Below, piece after piece: positions 1-5,080 of a stretch of 5,120 nt of DNA. The position numbers and the translations under genes were made by a program. The DNA lies in contig DGEF01000057.1 in NCBI GenBank assembly GCA_002385805.1, positions 1 through 5,120 on the forward strand, in the 5' to 3' direction. Origin of the DNA: Peptococcaceae bacterium UBA3933. Lineage in GTDB: Bacteria > Bacillota > Peptococcia > Peptococcales > BICA1-8. Within the stretch, counting starts at the first letter, position 1. Every line of letters begins with the position of its first letter. The notes beneath the pieces are model-generated. The model searched no databases, was not told the DNA's origin, and was given only the letters and a program-made list of their open reading frames with translations.

Positions 1-8
1 TAGACGCT

Positions 9-37
9 ATTATATATCTACAATTATTCCTTGTCAA
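9..37 (-). promoter_or_regulatory. Sigma-70/SigA promoter reading off the left edge
   Basis: On the minus strand TTGACA (32-37) and TATAAT (9-14) are separated by exactly 17 bp, a perfect match to the vegetative promoter consensus. The expected start of transcription is around position 2-3, so the gene it drives lies outside the window. It sits downstream of the decayed acyl-CoA synthetase remnant and presumably marks the start of the next leftward transcription unit. What is seen is the hexamers and spacing; activity is inferred. Confidence 0.75.
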
Positions 38-158
38 GCACTTTTATAAATTTTGTGTTTAATCTGTAATAATATAAGCTTTTTTTTGAGCTGACCACTG
101 AATGGAACCGATTTCTTTCAATACGTACTTGATCCAGGGTTTCCTGTCAAAAGGCCCT

Positions 159-473
159 TTAAAGCCGGCTGCTTAGCAACATCAGCAATTCTGCAGGTGA
201 AAGTCGAAATAAGACGGGAACAGCAATTTGCCCTCCCTTGGCACATGCTGCGTAAATGTCCATCCATTCGACGCGGTTGTAGGATAGAATAGCCACTCTT
301 TCACCGTAGCCCACACCCATGTTTGCCAATGCCCTGGCCAGTCGGCAGGAGCGCTCGTTCCACTTTTTAAAGGTGAAGCTTTAGTTCTTATCCTGGCAGC
401 CGAGCTTATCAGGGTAATTAAGAGCATTCATCTTTAATACTGTTCCAACAGGCATCCATTTGCTTACGGTCAC
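159..473 (-). pseudogene. Acyl-CoA synthetase (AMP-dependent ligase) N-terminal remnant
   Basis: Reading leftward from a GTG at 471-473, six bases after a perfect AGGAGG (480-485), the frame encodes the typical N-terminus of a fatty-acid/acyl-CoA synthetase: a lead with NYPDKLG, then SFTFKKWNERSCRLARALANMGV, then GERVAILSYNRVEW and AKGGQIAVPVLFRLSPAEL. Intact family members are about 500 residues long and activate a carboxylate with ATP to an acyl-adenylate, then an acyl-CoA. Here codon 31 is TAA (381-383), in the middle of conserved sequence, and the frame ends for good after 104 codons at 159-161. The ATP-binding loop, the adenylation core and the C-terminal lid are all absent. It follows the 2-hydroxyacid dehydrogenase by about 58 bp and was probably the third gene of that operon. 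The intact ribosome binding site and the well preserved residues around the stop suggest fairly recent decay. A sequencing error could explain the stop but not the truncation. Confidence 0.8.
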
Positions 474-531
474 TTTAATCCTCCTAGTACAATTATAGTT
501 AACTTATTTTTTATCTCTTTAGGTGATAAAG

Positions 532-1551
532 CTAACTCTGCCTGTTTGTCCGCATTCTTGGGGAGGTAATACCATTGACAACATATTTGGGATTTTCGCC
601 TGCCGCTACGCGCTGGATATTGGCTAACGCCTCTTCTAACATACGGGAAAAAGAGGCGGCGGTAACTCCGGCTATATGGGGTGAAGCAATAAATTTTTCA
701 TTTGCTGCAGTTGATAAATTCAACAAGGGATGCTCCGGCGGCGGCGGATCCGGCGAAAAATTGTCCACGGCAGCCCCACCAAGGTGCCCGCTTTCCAATG
801 CCTCTGCCAGAGCGGCCTGATCAAGGACTTCGCCCCGGGCAGTATTGATAAGCAGCGCGCCTGGCTGCATAAGAACCAGTTCATCCCTGGAAATTAACCA
901 GCGGGTATCTTCATTCAATGGAACATGTAAACTTATGACCTCGTTGTTCTGAAGCAACTCCGTAAATGAACAGTAACGAACCTTTAATTCATCCTCGATT
1001 TTTTTGTCGGGGCGGTATGGATCATAATAGCTCACCCGAGCACCCATAAAAGTGGCCAAGCGGGCTACCTGACGTCCAATAGTCCCCAGGCCGACCAACC
1101 CGATATTTGTTCCTCTGATTTCTTTCAGACCGGTTTTAATAAACTCCTGTTCGATTTCTCTGTGCCTTCCGGCTTTTACTTCTTTATTGCCTATCATAAT
1201 TTTCCTCTGCAATGCGATGATCATTCCTATGGTAAATTCAGCCACAGTGGTGGCATTTTGACCAGGAGTATTGGCTACCGGGAGCTTAACCTCCTTAGCG
1301 GCCGTAATATCGATTTTATCAAACCCGGTCCCAAACACTTGCAGTAAGCATACGGAGGGGATATTTTGAATTATTTGTGCTGTGATAAGGGGGTTCGCCG
1401 CAGTCACCATCAAGAAATCTGCATCCTTACAGGCCTCAATAATCTCTTTTTCTCCATGGTCCTGGGTAAAGACAAAATTCCACCCCGAAGGAATTTCCAC
1501 TTTATTTCTTTCAAATAACCCTGGAGGTAAAAAGCATGCTACCTTTGGCAT
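532..1551 (-). CDS. D-isomer-specific 2-hydroxyacid dehydrogenase, NAD-dependent
   Basis: This cytosolic enzyme of the D-2-hydroxyacid/phosphoglycerate dehydrogenase family should interconvert a 2-hydroxy acid and its 2-oxo acid with NAD(H). The substrate cannot be read from the sequence. From the ATG at 1549-1551 it is 339 residues, a normal length. Visible features are the substrate-loop segment FGTGFDKID (about 73-81), the Rossmann motif GLGTIG (154-159), an Asp at the end of the second strand (YYDPY, D177) that favours NAD over NADP, the catalytic Arg in INTARGE (R239) and the catalytic His in SPHIAG (H292). The third member of the relay, normally Glu, is Asp268 (FSPDP). An ATG one codon upstream (1552-1554) is only 3 nt from the AAGGAG at 1558-1563; the chosen ATG has 6 nt. 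The gene lies between an FCD regulator and an acyl-CoA synthetase remnant, which fits a small organic-acid catabolic operon. The family is sure; the product name stays generic. Confidence 0.93.
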   Translation of the reverse strand: MPKVACFLPPGLFERNKVEIPSGWNFVFTQDHGEKEIIEACKDADFLMVTAANPLITAQIIQNIPSVCLLQVFGTGFDKIDITAAKEVKLPVANTPGQNATTVAEFTIGMIIALQRKIMIGNKEVKAGRHREIEQEFIKTGLKEIRGTNIGLVGLGTIGRQVARLATFMGARVSYYDPYRPDKKIEDELKVRYCSFTELLQNNEVISLHVPLNEDTRWLISRDELVLMQPGALLINTARGEVLDQAALAEALESGHLGGAAVDNFSPDPPPPEHPLLNLSTAANEKFIASPHIAGVTAASFSRMLEEALANIQRVAAGENPKYVVNGITSPRMRTNRQS

Positions 1552-1610
1552 CATATGCTCCTTTCTTTTAAATTATTTATTCGCCTTAGCCTTGCCTAGC
1601 AATATACAAC

Positions 1611-1623
1611 AAGTTAGTAACTT
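1611..1623. promoter_or_regulatory. Palindrome upstream of the hydroxyacid dehydrogenase, possible operator
   Basis: AAGTTAGTAACTT is a perfect inverted repeat with 6-bp arms around one central base, in the 110-bp gap between the regulator gene and the dehydrogenase. On the minus strand it falls directly after a TTGAAA (1626-1631), with a weak TGTATA (1603-1608) 17 bp further on, so it would lie in the spacer of a possible second promoter. The arms resemble AGTTAACT at 497-504 before the synthetase remnant. Regulatory function is inferred only. Confidence 0.3.
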
Positions 1624-1664
1624 TATTTCAATTTTTTCATTTAAAGATTTGTTTTCCTTAAGCG

Positions 1665-2384
1665 CTACTGCTTATTTTTAATAACCTCAAGATAAAGCTT
1701 CCTGTAAGCTTCTATATCGTTTATCATAGCCTTTTCAGCCGCTTCGGGATCACGATTTTTAATAGAGTTATAAATGTCATAGTGGTTCTTCATAACAAGT
1801 TCAACATCATTTTCTTCCAAAGTAAGATTTGCATAAGTTTGAAAAATAAGCTTACGAATGGCCTGTACAATATAATAGAGAACCCTATTCTGTGAGGCTA
1901 AAGCTACAATTTCATGCAATTCAAAAGTTTTTCTATAAAATTCTTCTTTTGAATCTACTCTTAGATCAATTACTTTTGCCATTACTTCAAGGTTTTCGGG
2001 TGAACGGTTAAGTGCGGCCATTTTGGACGTTATACCTTCGATGGCTTTCCTGGCTTCCATCAATTCATCGAAACTCGCTCTTTGGGTTTTTATAAGTAGA
2101 TCAAGGCCATTAAGAATTATATCTGAGTTTATTTTTTTAACAAATCTTCCTCCCTTATAGCCTTGTACAGTTGTAATTAACCCCAACGATTCCAGTTCCC
2201 TTAAACCTTCACGTGTAGCCGCACGGCTTATCCCTAAAGCCTGAGACAGTTCTATTTCAGTCGGTAATTGATCTCCGGGACTATATACTCCGGAGATAAT
2301 GTAATCTTTTAACATTTCTGAAACATATTTGTGGGCAGAGCTTTTTTTATAAGGTTTAAAAATAGGCTTAGATTTTCTGTTCAA
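1665..2384 (-). CDS. GntR-family transcriptional regulator, FadR/FCD subfamily
   Basis: A 239-residue cytosolic DNA-binding protein of normal length for the FadR subfamily. An N-terminal winged helix-turn-helix spans about residues 16-84, with GDQLPTEIELSQALGISR and the recognition helix around SRAATREGLREL (53-64), followed by the wing GYKGGRFV. The all-helical FCD ligand domain covers about 105-230. The start is TTG (2382-2384), 6 nt after AAGGGGG (2391-2397); the first downstream ATG, residue 24, would cut into the DNA-binding domain. In the usual four-ligand metal site of FCD domains (Asp, His, His, His), His157 and His201 are present, but the Asp position appears to be Thr153 and the last His position Asp223. 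Such regulators are usually repressors released by a small carboxylate. With the dehydrogenase downstream and an operator-like palindrome in its own leader, it probably controls its own operon. The effector is unknown. Confidence 0.92.
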   Translation of the reverse strand: MNRKSKPIFKPYKKSSAHKYVSEMLKDYIISGVYSPGDQLPTEIELSQALGISRAATREGLRELESLGLITTVQGYKGGRFVKKINSDIILNGLDLLIKTQRASFDELMEARKAIEGITSKMAALNRSPENLEVMAKVIDLRVDSKEEFYRKTFELHEIVALASQNRVLYYIVQAIRKLIFQTYANLTLEENDVELVMKNHYDIYNSIKNRDPEAAEKAMINDIEAYRKLYLEVIKNKQ

Positions 2385-2427
2385 AAGAATCCCCCTTTTA
2401 CAAAAAGTTGCAATGAATTACATATTA

Positions 2428-2438
2428 ATGTCTGACAT
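2428..2438. promoter_or_regulatory. Candidate FCD-regulator operator (autoregulatory site)
   Basis: ATGTCTGACAT is a perfect inverted repeat with 5-bp arms around the central base 2433. It contains GTC-T-GAC, which fits the known operator pattern of FadR-subfamily regulators (GT, A or C, a short centre, G or T, AC). It lies about 10-20 nt downstream of the expected transcription start of the regulator gene, where bound protein would block the polymerase. The palindrome is seen; binding is inferred from family knowledge and position. Confidence 0.6.
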
Positions 2439-2453
2439 AATTACGATATATAT

Positions 2454-2480
2454 ATTATATTTTTAAGACAATTTTGTCAA
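2454..2480 (-). promoter_or_regulatory. Promoter of the FCD regulator operon
   Basis: On the minus strand TTGACA (2475-2480) is followed by TATAAT (2454-2459). Both hexamers are perfect but the spacer is only 15 bp; a poorer TAATAT (2452-2457) would give 17 bp. The stretch downstream is an AT-only run. The -35 box overlaps a second inverted repeat, GACAATTTTGTC (2467-2478). The promoter lies just past the tsf terminator, so the regulator operon is a transcription unit separate from rpsB-tsf. Confidence 0.6.
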
Positions 2481-2486
2481 GTGTTT

Positions 2487-2533
2487 TAAGAAAAAAAATA
2501 AAGAGAACACCTCTAAAAGTATAGAAGTGTTCT
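2487..2533 (-). terminator. Rho-independent terminator of rpsB-tsf
   Basis: Read on the minus strand, AGAACACTTCTA (2522-2533) pairs with TAGAGGTGTTCT (2504-2515). This gives a 12-bp stem with one G-U wobble and a 6-nt loop (2516-2521). A U-rich tract follows, including an uninterrupted run of eight (2491-2498). The stem starts 26 nt after the tsf stop codon, as expected for the end of that operon. Confidence 0.9.
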
Positions 2534-2559
2534 TTTCAGCGAACTTTTTTCTTTTTAAT

Positions 2560-3177
2560 TTAAACAGATTCGGTTGCATCCAGTCCTTCGCCCATCTCAA
2601 AGCGGACGAAACGACGAATAATAATATTTTCACCTATTTTAGCAATTTTTTCTGTAAGCAGATCTTTAACTGTTTTATCCTGGTCTTTAATGAAAGGTTG
2701 TTCCAGCAGGCAATTCTCTTGGAAAAATTTTTCGATCCTTCCGTTGACAATTTTATCGATAATCTTTTCAGGTTTTCCTTCATTTGCCGCCTGTCTTCTT
2801 AATATTTCTTTTTCATTTTCTATAACTTCCTCCGGGACGTCTTCACGGCTAAGATAGGCGGGATTTGTAGCTGCCACTTGCAAACATATGTCCCTGGCAA
2901 AAGCCCTAAATTCTTCATTTCGGGCTACAAAATCCGTTTCACAGTTTACTTCCACCATAACTCCCACTTTTCCTCCCAGGTGAATATAGGAATCAACAAC
3001 GCCCTGGGCAGCAATTCTTCCCGCCCTTTTGGCTGCTTTGGCCAAACCTTTTTCGCGTAGATAATTTATTGCCTTTTCTTTGTCCCCGCCCGTCTCTAAC
3101 AGCGCTTTCTTGCAATCCATCATCCCGGCACCGGTCAGAGTACGGAGCTCTTTAACCATTTCAGCAGTTATCATCAT
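2560..3177 (-). CDS. tsf: Translation elongation factor Ts
   Basis: EF-Ts is the cytosolic guanine-nucleotide exchange factor that releases GDP from EF-Tu so that it can bind GTP and aminoacyl-tRNA again. The 205-residue product shows the N-terminal UBA-like segment (about 4-45, with VKELRTLTGAGMMDCKKAL), the EF-Tu-contacting motif TDFVARN (81-87), the conserved LLEQPFIKD (157-165) and the usual C-terminal VRFEMGEG. It is much shorter than the roughly 280-295-residue forms of E. coli and B. subtilis and close to the short Thermus-type form, so part of the second core subdomain is reduced; the end is intact, not truncated. Two ATGs stand in tandem at 3172-3177. The first is chosen because an AAGGGG-type site at about 3189-3194 is 11 nt away from it and 14 from the second. 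It follows rpsB by 45 bp and is probably co-transcribed with it. Confidence 0.97.
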   Translation of the reverse strand: MMITAEMVKELRTLTGAGMMDCKKALLETGGDKEKAINYLREKGLAKAAKRAGRIAAQGVVDSYIHLGGKVGVMVEVNCETDFVARNEEFRAFARDICLQVAATNPAYLSREDVPEEVIENEKEILRRQAANEGKPEKIIDKIVNGRIEKFFQENCLLEQPFIKDQDKTVKDLLTEKIAKIGENIIIRRFVRFEMGEGLDATESV

Positions 3178-3222
3178 TATATATTCAACCCCTTCTCTAT
3201 CTTAATCTCTTTATTAGGCAAG

Positions 3223-4062
3223 TCATTCCTGTGACGGAGTACTAATATTTAATTCGCCTTCATTGTTGCCGTTGCCATCGGTTGCAATTTGTTCAGATAC
3301 TTCCGCAGTTTCCACTACAGCATCATTCTTTTCATCTTCAGCTTCAGTCTCTTCTTCCTTTTCCTGTTGAGCAATTTGTAAACCCTGCTTTCCTTCCAAT
3401 ACCGCATCGGCAATCTTGGAGGTAATCAGCTTTACTGCCCTGATGGCATCATCATTACCCGGAATAATAAAATCAACTTCATCCGGGTCACAGTTTGTAT
3501 CTACAATAGATACAATAGGTATCTCCAATTTACGTGCTTCGGCCACAGCAATTTTTTCTTTTCGCGGGTCAACTATGAAAACAGCTCCTGGCAGCTCCTG
3601 CATATCTCTAATACCGCCTAAAAATTTTAGCAGTTTATCCTTTTCATGGAGCAGTCTCATAACTTCTTTCTTAGGTAAGACCTCAAAAAGACCTTCCTCT
3701 TCCATTTGTTCAAGCTCTACAAGCCTGTTAATACGATTACGGATAGTGTTAAAGTTTGTTAACATTCCCCCCAGCCAACGCTGGTTAACATAAGGCATTT
3801 CACAACGGGTAGCTTCTTCATGAATCGATTCCTGAGCCTGTTTTTTTGTACCCACAAATAAAATTTTTTCGCCCTGCATTGTAACATCTTTAACAAAATT
3901 GTAAGCAACATCCATGAGACGAACTGTTTTTTGAAGGTCAATAATGTAAATGCCATTACGTTCGGTAAAAATGAAATCCCGCATTTTAGGATTCCAGCGC
4001 CTAGTCTGGTGTCCGAAATGAACACCGGCCTCCAATAATTGCTTCATAGTGATTACCGACAT
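3223..4062 (-). CDS. rpsB: 30S ribosomal protein S2
   Basis: S2 binds late to the head-body junction of the 30S subunit and is needed for S1 recruitment and initiation in many bacteria. The 279-residue product has every family landmark: MKQLLEAGVHFGHQTRRWNPKM at 6-27, ILFVGTKKQA (67-76), NQRWLGGMLTNF (93-104), the coiled-coil hairpin at about 105-150, VDPRKE (164-169), DTNCDPD (188-194) and PGNDDA (201-206). From about residue 233 a Glu-rich, then Gly/Asn-rich tail of about 47 residues extends past the usual S2 core (B. subtilis S2 is about 246 residues). The frame is open upstream to a TTG at 4069-4071, but that codon is only 2 nt from the Shine-Dalgarno. The ATG at 4060-4062 is 11 nt away and gives the canonical MSVITMKQLL start. 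It has its own promoter and a structured leader, and tsf follows 45 bp downstream. Confidence 0.98.
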   Translation of the reverse strand: MSVITMKQLLEAGVHFGHQTRRWNPKMRDFIFTERNGIYIIDLQKTVRLMDVAYNFVKDVTMQGEKILFVGTKKQAQESIHEEATRCEMPYVNQRWLGGMLTNFNTIRNRINRLVELEQMEEEGLFEVLPKKEVMRLLHEKDKLLKFLGGIRDMQELPGAVFIVDPRKEKIAVAEARKLEIPIVSIVDTNCDPDEVDFIIPGNDDAIRAVKLITSKIADAVLEGKQGLQIAQQEKEEETEAEDEKNDAVVETAEVSEQIATDGNGNNEGELNISTPSQE

Positions 4063-4073
4063 CGTTCTCAATA

Positions 4074-4080
4074 CCTCCTT
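4074..4080 (-). promoter_or_regulatory. Ribosome binding site that sets the rpsB start
   Basis: AAGGAGG on the minus strand is a near-perfect complement to the 16S rRNA 3' end. It lies 11 nt from the ATG at 4060-4062 and only 2 nt from the in-frame TTG at 4069-4071, which rules out the longer reading. It starts 14 nt after the base of the leader hairpin, so the fold could influence access to it. Confidence 0.85.
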
Positions 4081-4094
4081 ATGGTTATATCCTC

Positions 4095-4152
4095 CGCCAA
4101 GTCATCATCATGAAAAACCCATACAGGGCACCATTTCACGATTTTCTCGGCG
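4095..4152 (-). promoter_or_regulatory. Structured rpsB 5' leader, possible S2 autoregulatory element
   Basis: In the transcript, CGCCGAG (4146-4152) pairs with CUUGGCG (4095-4101), CGUGAAA (4134-4140) pairs with UUUCAUG (4109-4115), and GCCC (4126-4129) pairs with GGGU (4117-4120) around a UGUAU loop. The result is three stacked helices separated by 5x7 and 4x1 internal loops. Ribosomal protein operons often use such leaders for feedback control by the encoded protein, and rpsB leaders are known to do so in other bacteria. The pairing is worked out by eye; the S2 link is inference, and I do not recognise a named RNA family. Confidence 0.45.
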
Positions 4153-4174
4153 TGTGTATTCCAAACCATTACGT

Positions 4175-4203
4175 AGTATAGCACAGTTTATGCTAAATGA
4201 CAA
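4175..4203 (-). promoter_or_regulatory. Promoter of rpsB-tsf
   Basis: TTGTCA (4198-4203) and TATACT (4175-4180) are 17 bp apart on the minus strand, and TGC directly before the -10 box makes it an extended -10 promoter. Transcription should begin near 4168, leaving a leader of about 105 nt before the rpsB ATG. There is no clear terminator between the upstream membrane-protein gene and this promoter, so some read-through into rpsB is possible. Confidence 0.8.
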
Positions 4204-4276
4204 CAATCAAACATAATCTGTTCGGTAACCCCATGTTCTTAAGATGATTGAAAAAAGGAAAAGTTAGAAGACTGCA

Positions 4277-4834
4277 CTAGTTCAGCCATACGACAACAGG
4301 AATAGAGTAGCGTTTTAGAAAAGGGATCATAATAACCTGTCCGTTTAAATCCTCAAGCAACATTTCCAACGCATCATTTGTTATTCCATGGCTCAATTCC
4401 GTAATAAATTGTTCTTTTTCCAATTCATCCAAAAGTTCAAGGACGTAAAGAGTAACATCATTGCGCAAATTATTTTCCAACTCTTCAATATATTGCTGAG
4501 GGAGATGTACAGTATAGCCTCCTATTTCCAAATTTCCGATAGTTATAAAATCATGCATATATTTTTCAACCAAAGAGGGAGCCTGCATTTTAATTTCTTT
4601 GATAAATCCAGGAAACTCTTCCTGCACTTGCTGAACTACTTGCCCGCCTATTGCTTCAATTACCTTTTCTCCGCTTATATATATATTTATACCGCCAGAA
4701 CTTTGTAGAATTGTGACGAGTGCAATGCAGACAATTAAAAGAGATCCAGCCAAGACGCCAAAACAAAAAAACAGAAAATTTTCTAGAGAAATTTTTCTTT
4801 TCTTTACTACCTTCTTTTTTTTACTCAAGTACAT
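4277..4834 (-). CDS. Hypothetical single-pass membrane protein
   Basis: I do not recognise this 185-residue protein. It opens with a very basic stretch (residues 5-14 are mostly Lys/Arg), followed by one strongly hydrophobic segment at about 20-43 (FLFFCFGVLAGSLLIVCIAL). By the positive-inside rule it is probably a signal anchor with the N-terminus in the cytoplasm and about 140 residues outside. The outer part is rich in Glu, Gln and Leu, largely predicted helical (for example 115-165, with ELLDELEKEQF), and ends in a short hydrophobic tail, IPVVVWLN. No catalytic motif, lipobox or Cys pair is visible in the outer part. The start at 4832-4834 has an AGGAGG (4845-4850) 10 nt upstream. Coding is supported by the ribosome binding site, a clean frame and sensible protein organisation. 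Its place directly upstream of rpsB may only be adjacency. Confidence 0.8.
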   Translation of the reverse strand: MYLSKKKKVVKKRKISLENFLFFCFGVLAGSLLIVCIALVTILQSSGGINIYISGEKVIEAIGGQVVQQVQEEFPGFIKEIKMQAPSLVEKYMHDFITIGNLEIGGYTVHLPQQYIEELENNLRNDVTLYVLELLDELEKEQFITELSHGITNDALEMLLEDLNGQVIMIPFLKRYSIPVVVWLN

Positions 4835-4852
4835 ACCCTCACCACCTCCTAA

Positions 4853-4951
4853 CTATACTAGACGCAGATGCCCGCATTTATGCCTTGAAACGCATGTATA
4901 TTTAGTGTTATCTCCGCAGTCACAAATACTGGTGAAAATGAACTTGCTTAG
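4853..4951 (-). other. Cys/His-rich open frame ending just before the membrane protein gene
   Basis: A minus-strand frame ending in TAG (4853-4855) reads SICDCGDNTKYTC, then VSRHKCGHLRLV. It has four Cys (codons at 4922-4924, 4916-4918, 4892-4894 and 4874-4876) and two His, as in a zinc-binding segment. Its stop lies 2 nt before the AGGAGG of the next gene, a typical operon junction. Upstream the frame enters the GC-rich hairpin region and meets a stop near 5011-5013, and no good start codon or ribosome binding site is seen. It could be the 3' end of a gene broken by rearrangement or assembly, or chance. Confidence 0.25.
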
Positions 4952-4976
4952 ACCCGCTCCCGTTCCCTGGAAGCAG

Positions 4977-5075
4977 CGCTGTGGGCGAGAGCGACTTGTG
5001 GAGCGAAGTCAAAAAGTTCACAGCGAAGCGAAGGCCGGAGACGACCCTGCCTACATGGACGTCGGCAGCCGGCCT
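4977..5075. repeat. GC-rich double-hairpin element, possible dispersed intergenic repeat
   Basis: Two nested inverted-repeat modules lie side by side. In the first, CGCTGTG (4977-4983) pairs with CACAGCG (5019-5025), enclosing GACTT (4993-4997) paired with AAGTC (5006-5010). In the second, AGGCCGG (5032-5038) pairs with CCGGCCT (5069-5075), enclosing CTGCCTAC (5047-5054) against GTCGGCAG (5061-5068) with one mismatch and a 6-nt loop. The stretch between them repeats GAGCGAA/AGCGAAG words. The composition is much richer in GC than the surrounding DNA. This looks like a REP-like repeat or a structured RNA, but only one copy is in view. Confidence 0.45.
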
Positions 5076-5080
5076 CTGAC

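Noticed and set aside
182..427. Minus-strand 81-codon open frame
   Set aside because: It is an out-of-frame reading of the acyl-CoA synthetase remnant; the other frame carries the family motifs.
575..820. Plus-strand open frame with a Gly/Ser-rich stretch
   Set aside because: It lies antisense within the hydroxyacid dehydrogenase; the Gly run comes from the Pro codons of that gene.
3416..3793. Plus-strand 125-codon open frame
   Set aside because: It is antisense to rpsB, Ser-rich and has no ribosome binding site, a typical shadow frame.
4063..4071. TTG start three codons upstream for rpsB
   Set aside because: It is only 2 nt from the Shine-Dalgarno and gives a non-canonical N-terminus; the ATG at 4060-4062 fits both criteria.
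4102..4125. Tiny upstream frame AUG GGU UUU UCA UGA in the rpsB leader
   Set aside because: It has no Shine-Dalgarno and only four codons, and it lies inside the predicted hairpin.
4204..4276. Possible terminator between the membrane protein gene and the rpsB promoter
   Set aside because: Only a weak CAATCA/TGATTG pairing with a large loop is visible, with no GC-rich stem followed by a U tract.
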